Positions 49,341 to 57,664 of a DNA stretch of 64,000 bases are shown here, piece after piece. The translations under genes and the position numbers were made by a program. The notes beneath the pieces are model-generated. The model saw only the letters and a list, made by a program, of their open reading frames with translations, was not told the origin of the DNA and did no database searches. Source of the stretch: Gammaproteobacteria bacterium (GTDB lineage Bacteria; Pseudomonadota; Gammaproteobacteria; Steroidobacterales; Rariloculaceae); the NCBI GenBank assembly GCA_022820625.1, contig JAJEFE010000146.1:1-64000 (forward strand), in the 5' to 3' direction. Within the stretch, counting starts at the first letter, position 1. Each line of letters starts with the position of its first letter.

Positions 49341-49371
49341 AAAAAAGGGGCGCCGAAGAAACCGGCGCCCC
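49341..49371 (-). terminator. Rho-independent terminator of the OmpA-like gene
   Basis: On the minus strand, GGGGCGCCG and CGGCGCCCC arms (9 bp, 7-nt loop) are followed directly by six T residues (49346-49341). It lies 18 nt past the stop of the OmpA-like gene and is a textbook intrinsic terminator. Confidence 0.85.
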
Positions 49372-49388
49372 CAGCCAGGCCGCAACTC

Positions 49389-50153
49389 TCACTGGTCGGT
49401 TGCCGCTGCTATCGATTGGCGCGTCACGCGCGATTCATCATCCCTGGGTATGACCGTCAGTTGCACGCGACGTTCCATGGCGAGCCCGTCGAGATCGTTC
49501 TCCGCCGCCGACGAATGCTGCTCGCCGTAGGAATTCACGCTGATCCGCTCCGCCGGGACACCGGCGCGAATCAACGTCTCCATGACCGCGGCAGCGCGCT
49601 GCGCGGATAGCAGCTCATTGTGATCGGTCTCACCGCGGGAATCGGCGTAGCCCTCAATGCGCACCAGCATGCCGTCCAGTTCGGCCAGCGCACCCGCCAA
49701 CCGTACCAACCGCCGCTGGGTCTCGTCGGGAAGCGTGTCCTCGTCCGTCCTGAAGAGCACCTGGACATCCAGCGCGTCGCGAACCGCGGCCCGCAGTTGG
49801 CGTGTTTCCTGGCGCGAACGGGACTCCAGTTCCGCCACCTGCGATTCCATGGAAGAAACCTGTTGCTCGGCATCGTTCAGCAAGCCGTCGAGTTCCGTCA
49901 CCCGCGTCTCCGACGCCATCCAGTTCTGCTCGAATTCATCCCGCGCCTGACCCTGCTGGTGGAACTGGTCGCCCAGCCAGGCGCCCACCGCGGCGCCGAC
50001 GATGAATCCCACCGGGCCGCCGGCCGCCGCACCGATGGCCCCGCCGCTGCCGATGCCGATGGTTTCGTACGTGGAAGTCCTTGTTTCGTCCGCTGCCCAA
50101 CCTGCGGTCGAAAACGCGGCGGCAACCAAAAGGACGATTGCGTTTCTGATCAT
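49389..50153 (-). CDS. OmpA-like protein with glycine zipper
   Basis: 254 residues from the ATG at 50153, which starts a signal peptide (IRNAIVLLVAAAFSTAGWA); the longer frame to 50228 has no support. A glycine-zipper segment (IGIGSGGAIGAAAGGPVGF, ~32-50) probably inserts in a membrane. A coiled-coil stretch (~75-125) follows, then a C-terminal OmpA/MotB peptidoglycan-binding domain with IEGYADSRGETDHNELLSAQ and ERISVNSYGE. The layout resembles PdsO-type sortase-associated proteins, but no sortase is here. It follows the ten-gene cluster on the same strand, separated by the hairpin element at 50325-50469. Confidence 0.83.
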   Translation of the reverse strand: MIRNAIVLLVAAAFSTAGWAADETRTSTYETIGIGSGGAIGAAAGGPVGFIVGAAVGAWLGDQFHQQGQARDEFEQNWMASETRVTELDGLLNDAEQQVSSMESQVAELESRSRQETRQLRAAVRDALDVQVLFRTDEDTLPDETQRRLVRLAGALAELDGMLVRIEGYADSRGETDHNELLSAQRAAAVMETLIRAGVPAERISVNSYGEQHSSAAENDLDGLAMERRVQLTVIPRDDESRVTRQSIAAATDQ

Positions 50154-50494
50154 GGCGTTACTCCTCTGTCTGTCTGCCCGTGCTTTCCTGCACGCCGACA
50201 TTGAAGCGCAAACGCCGGTCAACTCCATGATGGATCAGGGCAACGAACGTGGCAAAAATGATGAATTGTGATGGGTGGCTAACCGGCTCCACATCCGAGA
50301 CGTCCACAAAACGCATCCCCCGCTGCGGGCGCGTGTGCAGATACCGCTTGCGCACTTAATCTCGCCCGCCATCCCTGGCGGGCTCGAATCGGGGCTCGGC
50401 GCTCCTGGCCATCCATGGCCCCGCGCCGAGCCCACGACGTGCGCAAGCGGTATCTGCACACGCGCCCGCGGCTAAACTTGCGAATCGCCCGAGA
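50154..50494. other. 341-nt intergenic region holding hairpin element C
   Basis: Between the OmpA-like gene and the last vWA gene. Apart from the element at 50325-50469, I see no gene or clear promoter. The OmpA-like promoter, if separate, should lie within 50154-50324. Confidence 0.6.
50325..50469. repeat. Conserved-core, unique-arm hairpin element (copy C)
   Basis: Perfect 31-bp inverted arms (50325-50355 and 50439-50469) enclose an 83-nt core (50356-50438) that is the reverse complement of copy B's core with 7 substitutions. The arms share nothing with those of B or A. In the first core hairpin, substitutions relative to B keep pairing (G-C to T-A, and T-G to G-C). It lies between two genes transcribed in the same direction. 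Confidence 0.9.
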
Positions 50495-51502
50495 TTAACC
50501 CCGCCGCAGCGTCGGCAGCGCCACGAACGTGCCGCCGTTTCTCTGGCACAGCTCGCGCATCAGGACCGCGTAGCGCGCGGACGTTCCCAGCTGGCCGTCG
50601 AATGCCACGTAGTAGACGGGAAACGCCACCGCGTGGATCCGCACGCGAGGGGTGCCGTCCGTGGCAATTCGGTTGCGCCGGTCCACCTCCCGAACCACCG
50701 CGTCGATGGACCCCGAGGAGAAATCGTCGCTGTAGACATACAGACTGATCTTTTTTTCCGGGTCGTAGAACGTATCGATCGCGGCGAGGATGCCTTCGCG
50801 GGGGCTGGAGTTCGAAAAGACGCGCCAGTTGCGCAACGCATCGATGATCGATTCGCGAATCGTCGGCGTATCGGGGATCCACTCGTTGCGGTAGCTCCTG
50901 AACATGTAGTCGCCCATGTCGTTCAGGACCTGAATCCCCCTGACCTGGGGATAGACCTCAAGCGTTTCGCGTATCTGCTGCTGGACCCGATTCCAGGCGT
51001 ACTGCTGCATGCTCCCGGAAGTATCGATGATGAAGATGATGTACTCGCTGTCCACGGGGATGCCGCCCACCATGTACTCGTCCGGATCGGGCCGGTAGTC
51101 GGCGAGCAGGCGCTGCATCTCCTCCGTGAGACTCTGTCTCGCCAGGACCAGTTCGTTCTGGATCTCCTCGGCCAGTTCAACACCGTCCAGGGAAGCCAGG
51201 AATTCAGCACGGATGCGTTCGAGTTCGTCCTCGAGCTGCGCGATTTCGATCTCGTCGACATCCACCCGCTCGACCGTGGCGCTGCGTTCGCGCGTCACCT
51301 CTTCGGTCTCGCCCAGAATCTCCTCCAGCTCCTGCTCGTACCGGGCGATCAGGCCCTCCAGTTCGACATGGCTCTCTTCCAGGCGGATCGGCTCGAAGAT
51401 CTTGGCGATCACCAGCAACAGAATCACCGCGCCGAATCCGCAGCACACCACGTCCAGGAACGACAGGCTCCCGGTTTCGATATCGCGTCGGGTCTTGCTC
51501 AT
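50495..51502 (-). CDS. vWA protein with TolR/ExbD-like membrane anchor (1)
   Basis: 335 residues from the ATG at 51502, which overlaps the previous stop as ATGA; another ATG lies two codons earlier. One N-terminal helix (~13-34) contains SFLDVVCCGFGAVILLL with Asp17 at its start, as in TolR/ExbD/MotB stators. A long coiled coil (~42-135) follows, then a von Willebrand A domain with a MIDAS motif DTSGSM (D160, S162, S164) that should bind Mg2+. The bulk of the protein is likely periplasmic. It shares the SFLD-x3-CGFGAVIL motif with the next vWA protein. Last gene of the cluster. Confidence 0.82.
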   Translation of the reverse strand: MSKTRRDIETGSLSFLDVVCCGFGAVILLLVIAKIFEPIRLEESHVELEGLIARYEQELEEILGETEEVTRERSATVERVDVDEIEIAQLEDELERIRAEFLASLDGVELAEEIQNELVLARQSLTEEMQRLLADYRPDPDEYMVGGIPVDSEYIIFIIDTSGSMQQYAWNRVQQQIRETLEVYPQVRGIQVLNDMGDYMFRSYRNEWIPDTPTIRESIIDALRNWRVFSNSSPREGILAAIDTFYDPEKKISLYVYSDDFSSGSIDAVVREVDRRNRIATDGTPRVRIHAVAFPVYYVAFDGQLGTSARYAVLMRELCQRNGGTFVALPTLRRG

Positions 51503-52587
51503 GGCCAATCCTCCGAGGGCGCCATCATCGATCCGCCCGTGTCAAGCGCCATCAGCCAGTACGCCGGGGCTGCCGACGGATCCCCTTCCATGGCGTAGAG
51601 AATGATGTTCACCGGCACATTGAACGGCAGCGACCGCCGGGCCCGCTCGAAGTGCCGCACGCGCTCCTCCCCGGTTACGCCCGGCCGGTTGGGCGGGACC
51701 TCTCCCATGGTGGGCAACCCGTCGACCAGCAGGTAGATGTTATCCGGTCTGGGGTCCAGCGGACGCATGGCCGCGAAAGCCGCGTGCAGGCTGGTGGGAC
51801 CCTGCGGTACCGTCTCACCCAGTTTCTCCACCGCCGCATCGAGCTGGCTGCCGTCGACGATGGTATGCCATGCCGTGCCGTCTCCATCCAGCAACGACCA
51901 GGCCGTGTCGTTGAAGGCGAAAATCTGGATCTCCGTGCCGGGGGGTATCTGGGTCGTCAGCCAGTCGAGGGTATTCACCACCTGGCGCCACTTGGGCGCC
52001 TGCAGTTGCTGCTCTTCGCTCATGTTGCGGCGCCGGAAGATGTTGACCACCGTGCGGTCCAGCATGCTGGTGGAGGCATCGACGAGAATGACCACGCGCT
52101 GCCCGCCCATTCGCAGGCCCGTCAGGTATTGACGATTGCCTTCACCGGTGAAGCCTCGCAGGCGATCGCCGGCAATCTGCGGCGTCTGGGCGTCGGCCAG
52201 GCGCTCGGTTTCCGCTTCCAGTTCCTCCAGTTCCGCGCGCAGGCGCTCGATGATCTCGTCCCTCGTCGAACTGTCCGCGTTGATCGCGTCGGACTCCTCC
52301 TCGATGTTGCGGATTTCGGTGACGATCTGTTCCCGCCGGTCCCTGAGAATGGACCATTGCTCGATCAGGCGAACCAGGTCCTCCTTCATCTCGACCAGGT
52401 TTCGGCGCCCGGTGAGCACCTTGAGTTCCATCCGGTCCACTTCGCTGGCCAGGTCGTCCAGGGTATCCTCGCGGCGAAGGTCGATATTGGCGTTGATGAT
52501 CATGAAGAACAGGATCACCGCCCCGAATCCGCAGGTCATCGCGTCCAGGAAGGACAGCGAAAAGACGTTCATCTGCTTACGGGCCAT
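51499..52587 (-). CDS. vWA protein with TolR/ExbD-like membrane anchor (2)
   Basis: 362 residues from the ATG at 52587, preceded by GGTGGAGG and lying 11 nt inside the end of the FHA gene. N-terminal helix (~12-33) with SFLDAMTCGFGAVILFF and Asp15, a coiled coil (~40-135), and a vWA domain with MIDAS residues in LVDASTSML (D170, S172, S174). Paralogous in plan to the following gene, suggesting a heterodimeric partner set for the TolQ/MotA-like channel three genes upstream in the transcript. Confidence 0.82.
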   Translation of the reverse strand: MARKQMNVFSLSFLDAMTCGFGAVILFFMIINANIDLRREDTLDDLASEVDRMELKVLTGRRNLVEMKEDLVRLIEQWSILRDRREQIVTEIRNIEEESDAINADSSTRDEIIERLRAELEELEAETERLADAQTPQIAGDRLRGFTGEGNRQYLTGLRMGGQRVVILVDASTSMLDRTVVNIFRRRNMSEEQQLQAPKWRQVVNTLDWLTTQIPPGTEIQIFAFNDTAWSLLDGDGTAWHTIVDGSQLDAAVEKLGETVPQGPTSLHAAFAAMRPLDPRPDNIYLLVDGLPTMGEVPPNRPGVTGEERVRHFERARRSLPFNVPVNIILYAMEGDPSAAPAYWLMALDTGGSMMAPSEDWP

Positions 52588-53980
52588 CGTGCGCCTCCAC
52601 CGAAATGACCTGCAGTTCTTCGCCGGGCGAACCCACGCGAATGACATCGGCCGGACGCAGAACCGTTTCGCCGCGAACGCGCTTCTCGTTGACGAATGTC
52701 CCGAAGCGGCTGCTGTCCTTCAGACGCAATTCCCCGTCCCGCCGGGCGACCTCGCAGTGGGCGCGGGACACCGCCTGGTGCTGATCGTCGATGACGATCG
52801 TGCGGCGCCCGTTGACGGCTTCCCGGCCAATGTGCAACGCACTTTGCCCCACGGGAAGCGCAACGCCACGGTGCACGACATGCGTAGCCGCACCTTCGGC
52901 ATCCGGCACCGGCGGCGGCTCATTGACAGGTTCGACCTCCTCGACCGTCAAGGGTCCGTCCCGCTCCGGTTCGAGCCGCCACGGCAGCCGCTTGAGCAGC
53001 TTCACCTGACCGGAAGCCGAACCCAGCCGATCGACGCACACCAGGGCCCCCATCACGGCGGCATCGCGAGGCAGGGTCACGATTCGGGTATCGTCAAGGC
53101 GTTTCAATTCGGATTCCAGACCCGGAAGACGCCCGACACGGTGAGACACCTGCAGCGTGAGGCTGGCGCCCGGCTCCCGTTGTTGCGCCACGAATTGGAC
53201 CACCGCGCGCCAGGCGCCGGCTGCGACGCCGAGCACTTGTTTGCGGTCCAACCGGACGATGCGTTCCTCTCCGCCGAACGTCAGTCCGAGTTCGACGTCG
53301 TCGTCGCTGTGCAGCGCAGCCAGCGACTCCGGCAACCGGTCGTAGACGAGCTGCTCGGATTCGGCGCGGTGAAATGGATCGAAGCGCGTCTGCAGCACGA
53401 ACATTTCCGCCACGCGCTTGGCCCAGAGATCCATCAGCGACACAAGCCCGATGCCGTTCAGCGCCTCCTCCGGATCGGCGGCAACGCCATCGCCCTGCCT
53501 CAGTCCCGTCGCAGAGAAGCGGTGCAGGTGGACATCCAGGTGGACCAGCTGGCACCCCGGCCACGGGCGTGCACTGGCCGCTGCGGCCGCGTTGACCATC
53601 GCCCGAACCGGCATCCGGCATTCCTGAACCAGCCCCAGCAGCAAACCCAGTTGCTCCCGGTTGTAGTGGCCCGGCACGACGAGTACCGCCTGCTTGCCCG
53701 AGCCGCCGAACCGGCTCCACAATGCGTCCAGTTGCCTGTAGGCGAGTTCCGCAGAACTGCCGACACCTTCAATTCCCGCGCTTTCGGGGTCCAGGCTCAG
53801 GTTTTCCCAATAGCGATTGCTGGTTTGCCGGGGACGCAGCCGCGCCTGGGCGTATGCCGTGGCCCCGGTGAGGCACTTGCCGCCCTCCATCGAAGCGTAA
53901 CCGGGCTCCACGGCCAGCACGCCGGAACCATCGGCGACGGTCAACCCCGCGTCATTGATCTCGATGGCCAGCGTGTTCAC
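52577..53980 (-). CDS. Hsp70/actin-like ATPase domain fused to an FHA domain
   Basis: 467 residues. Residues 1-~280 resemble an actin/Hsp70 nucleotide-binding fold: AIEINDAGLTV (5-15) at the phosphate-1 position, VLVVPGHYNREQLGLLLGL (99-117) followed by MVNAAAAA, like Hsp70's VPAYFN...NEPTAAA, and LVHLDVHLHRFSATGL at phosphate-2. The DLGGG glycines are missing there, so ATPase activity may be weak. The C terminus (~375-455) is an FHA domain with IGRE, SRAHCEV and GTFVNEKRV, which reads phosphothreonine. It probably recognises a target of the Hanks kinase encoded upstream in the same run. Confidence 0.75.
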   Translation of the reverse strand: MNTLAIEINDAGLTVADGSGVLAVEPGYASMEGGKCLTGATAYAQARLRPRQTSNRYWENLSLDPESAGIEGVGSSAELAYRQLDALWSRFGGSGKQAVLVVPGHYNREQLGLLLGLVQECRMPVRAMVNAAAAASARPWPGCQLVHLDVHLHRFSATGLRQGDGVAADPEEALNGIGLVSLMDLWAKRVAEMFVLQTRFDPFHRAESEQLVYDRLPESLAALHSDDDVELGLTFGGEERIVRLDRKQVLGVAAGAWRAVVQFVAQQREPGASLTLQVSHRVGRLPGLESELKRLDDTRIVTLPRDAAVMGALVCVDRLGSASGQVKLLKRLPWRLEPERDGPLTVEEVEPVNEPPPVPDAEGAATHVVHRGVALPVGQSALHIGREAVNGRRTIVIDDQHQAVSRAHCEVARRDGELRLKDSSRFGTFVNEKRVRGETVLRPADVIRVGSPGEELQVISVEAHDGP

Positions 53981-54015
53981 TGTTCGCTACGTCCCGTTGT
54001 CAGCCCGCCTGCCCG

Positions 54016-54822
54016 TCAGCTCCTGCCCCGTACCTGCATGTGCCTGATCAGATTGTGGTCGATGTACGTCTGCGTATCGAAGACCTGGCGCTCCTGGAGC
54101 AGCTGCAACTGGTGCACCAGGAACATGACCACGATGGAGATCAGCAGTGCGATGAACGTGCTGTTGAAGGCCGTGCCCAGGCTTTCGGTCACGCCGGCGA
54201 TATCGCCGTCCACGGCCCGGTGCGCCTGGCTCAGGGCCTCACCGATACCCCGGACGGTGCCGATAAATCCCACCGAAGGGATGGCCCAGGCGATGTACCG
54301 GATCATGGAGAGCTCCGATTCCAGGCGCTCGCCCTCCGACTCGCAGAGCGTATTCGCCACCGAAGAGACGTCCTGAACGTTTCGTGTCGACCCGAAGCGC
54401 TCCAGGGACGAGAGCATCACCCGCGGCAACAGCATCCCGCGCAACTGGTCCGGCAGGGACTGAATATTGCGTGCATACTCCCGGGTATCCTCGGGGAGGA
54501 TGCGGACCCCCTCCGGCACGGGCACCAGTTCCTCCTGCAGCAACTTGCGTTCTCCGACCGCCCTGAACGCCTTGAAGCCCATGATCGAGAAGGCCCAGAA
54601 CATGAGCACGAAACACGCCTCCTGCTCGAAATCCCGAATGAGAACGTACAGCGAGCGCTCGGGGGTGTAGGTCTCGTCCTGCTCGATCAGCATGGCCTGC
54701 TCGGCCATGACCGCCGTGGCCTGGGGGCGGATCAGCGTCACGTACACGGCGTGTACGATGATCACCGCGATGATCAGCGCGAAAACCTGGTAAAGGAATT
54801 CGCTGGAAAAACTTCGGTTCAT
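54016..54822 (-). CDS. MotA/TolQ/ExbB-like ion channel protein
   Basis: 268 residues with transmembrane segments near 10-30, 68-88, 178-196 and 218-238. The conserved pair of C-terminal helices carries IPSVGFIGTVRGIGEAL and SLGTAFNSTFIALLISIVV, matching the G-x-x-G-T-V-x-G and T-A-x-A signatures of TolQ/ExbB/MotA. It would form an ion-conducting pentamer around the vWA proteins' anchor helices. A cytoplasmic loop of about 85 residues separates helices 2 and 3. 17 nt after the small acidic protein. Confidence 0.85.
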   Translation of the reverse strand: MNRSFSSEFLYQVFALIIAVIIVHAVYVTLIRPQATAVMAEQAMLIEQDETYTPERSLYVLIRDFEQEACFVLMFWAFSIMGFKAFRAVGERKLLQEELVPVPEGVRILPEDTREYARNIQSLPDQLRGMLLPRVMLSSLERFGSTRNVQDVSSVANTLCESEGERLESELSMIRYIAWAIPSVGFIGTVRGIGEALSQAHRAVDGDIAGVTESLGTAFNSTFIALLISIVVMFLVHQLQLLQERQVFDTQTYIDHNLIRHMQVRGRS

Positions 54823-54839
54823 CTGCGTCCTGCCTGAGT

Positions 54840-55166
54840 CTAAAAGTCCACCGGAAACGTCACGGGTTCGTCCGCGCGGATGTTTTGGCTGGGGACAAAG
54901 AGTTCATCAAGGGGCGGGACTTCCGGAAAAGCCTCACCGGCTTCGGTCGCGCCGGCTTCGGTCGCGCCCGCATCCGCGATGACTTCGGGTTGTTCCTCGC
55001 TACCCGCTTCCGCCTCTTCGCCCGCCGCGGCGGAATCGTCCTCGGCTGCAACCTCTTGCTGCGCGTCCGCTGCAGCCGAGTTTTCCTCCGCAACCTCCTG
55101 CGCAATGCCGGCGAAAATCCACAATCCCAACAATCCGGCGGCGCAGATTCGTATTACCGCAGTCAC
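54840..55166 (-). CDS. Small acidic secreted protein
   Basis: 108 residues from a GTG at 55166 with GGAGGT six bases upstream; the frame opens earlier without support. Signal peptide (AVIRICAAGLLGLWIFAGIAQ), then an Ala/Glu-rich low-complexity stretch and a short C-terminal segment ending FPVDF. No known domain. Embedded in the cluster between the SUMF1/PEGA gene and the channel gene, so probably a periplasmic accessory. Confidence 0.65.
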   Translation of the reverse strand: MTAVIRICAAGLLGLWIFAGIAQEVAEENSAAADAQQEVAAEDDSAAAGEEAEAGSEEQPEVIADAGATEAGATEAGEAFPEVPPLDELFVPSQNIRADEPVTFPVDF

Positions 55167-55228
55167 GTTGATACCTCCGCAATATGGCCATCGGCCGCCA
55201 AATAACATTTGACCATGCTACATCGAAA

Positions 55229-57664
55229 TCATTCCAGGTTGCGCGCGATCCTGAAGCCGGTCCATTCGTCTCCGTCGGCGCTGAAACCCCGGGACGCCAT
55301 GCGCAATTCGGTCACCGTCGCGCCGCGCCAACTGGGTCCCCTGACCACTCTGAATCGCCCGTCCACGGGCCCGAGCGGATCCTCGACCACCGCCTCGGTC
55401 TCGGTCCGGCCGACCTCATAGTAGTCTTGAACCCATTCCGAAACATTACCACCGAGGTCGAAAATCCCCAGCGGATTGGCCGGGAAGCTCCCGGACGGAG
55501 CCGACACGACGTAACCGTCGTTATAGGTAACCAGAGTTGTGGGCAGCAACTGCCTGGCTGAAATGTCGGCGAAATTTCCGATCCGGTCGGGCGGAGGCAG
55601 CTCCGCGCCCCATGCATAAATCAGGGGTTCCTCGCGGTTGGCAAAGCGGGCTGCCCACGCCCATTCAGCTTCGCTGGGCAGACGGTAACCGCTGCGCAGC
55701 GGCCGGACCGGCAACCATGTGCCGTCGGCCTCTTCATAGACGGGTTGCAGCCCGTCCGTGATACTCAACCAGTTCATGAACTGCGCCACCTGTTCCCAGG
55801 TTATCCGAACTACCGGCTGTTCGTCGCCGTCCAGCGATTCGCCAGAGAACGAGCCCGAATCATGCTCGGGATCGAACTGCCGGAATTCCGCGTTGCTGAC
55901 CTCCCTTGCTCCCAGGTAAAACCCTTCGGTAAGCCTGACGGCGCGCAACGCCTCGTTGGATCGGCGTCCCTGTTCGCGGCGCGATGACCCCATGGTGAAC
56001 TCGCCCGGCAGCACCAAACGCAACTCCTGACCGAGGCTTGTCTGGACGAGCTGCGGGTACCCGGCTCCGGTCACCGTATTCTGCGCAACCAGAGTCACGT
56101 CCCAACGTTGGGGAAAGCCGGTCCGTGGCGTCACGGTTGTCAACTGCGAGGCATACCCGTCAAGCCGGATTTCCAGTTCATGGAGCACCGCGAGCAGGTT
56201 GAGCTGCCTCGGCGCGACACCAGCGAATTCGCCGTCGACATAGATCTCCGCAGCCTCCGGGTCGGTCACCACTTCGATCATGCCGAATTGCGCCGTCAGC
56301 GGGACTTCCAGCCGCCGGCCGCTGTCCGCCTCCACGGAAAGCTCCCGGGTCTCGGTATCGTAGCCGGGTCTGGTCAGGGTGATGGCGTGCGGGCGGCCCG
56401 GCCGGAGCCTCAGGGTCAGCGGTGTCGCGCCCTGGTACTCGCCGTTGACGCTGACCGCCGCGCCTGCGGGGTCGGTGACCAGTTCCACCCGCCCGTCGGC
56501 CTGGGTCAGGATGACCTCGGGTACGCTCAGCGGCTGGTCGGCAAGCACCGTGATCGTGTCGCGCCACGCGTTGTAACCCGCAAGCCGCAACTCCACTTGC
56601 CGCTCGCCGGCGCCCAGTTCCAGTTCAGCCGGGGTGGTCGCCATGGCGGTGCCGTCCACCAGCACCTGAGCGCCATCCGGCCGGCTGCTCAGGCTGACCG
56701 GCGCCCAGTTCGGGGTCAGTTCGGCGGCAAGACTCTGCCGCCGGCCCTCGCCGAACACATCGAGCTCCAGCACCTCGGAAAGGAACCGCTCGGCGATGAA
56801 CTCCACCCGGCGCCGGCCCGGCTCGACTTCCACGTCGGTCAGCGGGGCGGTACCGATGGAAACGCCGTCCACGTGGATATCCGCCGCCACGTCCGGTTCC
56901 GTGGTGAATGTGATGAGCCCGGGGAGCTTGGCCAGTTCGAGCTCCACCGTCTGGGCGGGCAACTGGCCAACCTCGATGACCACATCCAGTTCATGGTAGC
57001 CGTCCCGCCGGGCGACCACGCGATGGGATCCGGATCGAACCAGGAACCTGTCGCCGATGCGGAACTTGAACAGCGTACCCGGCAAACCGACTTCATCCGC
57101 CAGCGGTACGGTCACCAGTTGCACGGACTTTGCCGTGAAGGCAAACCACCCGGCGATCGCCAGTACGCCGAAGGCCGTGCCCACGATGACGGCGGTGCGC
57201 CGTTTACGCCCGCCGTGATCCACGGCCGTCTCGCTCATGCCCGGCCGGAACGCGATGGGCTCCACCGCGACGTCGTCGTCTTCGGATATCTCCAGGGCCA
57301 GCTCTTCAAGATCCGGCGGCGCCGTATCGCCGCCGGTCACCTGGCCCTCGATCGACAGTTCCAGCCGCTCGCCCCGCAAACCGCAGTGGGCCCGCGCGGT
57401 GTCCAGCGCGATCATCTGACCGTCCCTGAGCCAACGTGACCCGGTGACGAGCTCGCCGTCCAGGCGCAGTCCACGGGTATTCTTGCCCGGCTGGACGAAA
57501 TAGGCACCGTCAAGGGTGCCGATCTGCAGCGAGCCTGAAATACCTTGCAAGCGGATATCGCACTCCGGACCGCCGCCGATGAGTACCGGCAATTCGGCGG
57601 CCGAAAACCGTCGTTCTTCGCCTCCAACCCTTGCGGTCAGCACGCAGCGATCGATATCCGCCAT
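55229..57664 (-). CDS. FHA-like / TM / PEGA / SUMF1-domain protein
   Basis: 811 residues from the ATG at 57664, which overlaps the preceding stop as TGATG. A degenerate FHA-like domain (~1-100) is followed by one transmembrane helix (~160-180). At least four PEGA-type beta repeats come next, each with a DGxxxGxxP or equivalent core (for example VDGEFAGVAP). The C-terminal ~250 residues form a SUMF1/formylglycine-generating-enzyme fold (PGEFTMGSS, YRLPSEAEWAWAARF, GIFDLGGNVSEWVQDYY, RVVRGPSWRG). This domain has no cysteine, so it cannot be a normal formylglycine-generating enzyme; PvdO-like or structural roles are more likely. It spans the inner membrane, linking a cytoplasmic phospho-reader to periplasmic domains. 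Confidence 0.82.
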   Translation of the reverse strand: MADIDRCVLTARVGGEERRFSAAELPVLIGGGPECDIRLQGISGSLQIGTLDGAYFVQPGKNTRGLRLDGELVTGSRWLRDGQMIALDTARAHCGLRGERLELSIEGQVTGGDTAPPDLEELALEISEDDDVAVEPIAFRPGMSETAVDHGGRKRRTAVIVGTAFGVLAIAGWFAFTAKSVQLVTVPLADEVGLPGTLFKFRIGDRFLVRSGSHRVVARRDGYHELDVVIEVGQLPAQTVELELAKLPGLITFTTEPDVAADIHVDGVSIGTAPLTDVEVEPGRRRVEFIAERFLSEVLELDVFGEGRRQSLAAELTPNWAPVSLSSRPDGAQVLVDGTAMATTPAELELGAGERQVELRLAGYNAWRDTITVLADQPLSVPEVILTQADGRVELVTDPAGAAVSVNGEYQGATPLTLRLRPGRPHAITLTRPGYDTETRELSVEADSGRRLEVPLTAQFGMIEVVTDPEAAEIYVDGEFAGVAPRQLNLLAVLHELEIRLDGYASQLTTVTPRTGFPQRWDVTLVAQNTVTGAGYPQLVQTSLGQELRLVLPGEFTMGSSRREQGRRSNEALRAVRLTEGFYLGAREVSNAEFRQFDPEHDSGSFSGESLDGDEQPVVRITWEQVAQFMNWLSITDGLQPVYEEADGTWLPVRPLRSGYRLPSEAEWAWAARFANREEPLIYAWGAELPPPDRIGNFADISARQLLPTTLVTYNDGYVVSAPSGSFPANPLGIFDLGGNVSEWVQDYYEVGRTETEAVVEDPLGPVDGRFRVVRGPSWRGATVTELRMASRGFSADGDEWTGFRIARNLE

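Noticed and set aside
52136-54376. A 746-codon plus-strand frame opposite the vWA/FHA genes
   Set aside because: Antisense shadow spanning three real genes.
55229-57664. Formylglycine-generating enzyme for the sulfatase at 1712-3919
   Set aside because: The SUMF1 domain contains no cysteine and lies 50 kb away in a different gene cluster.
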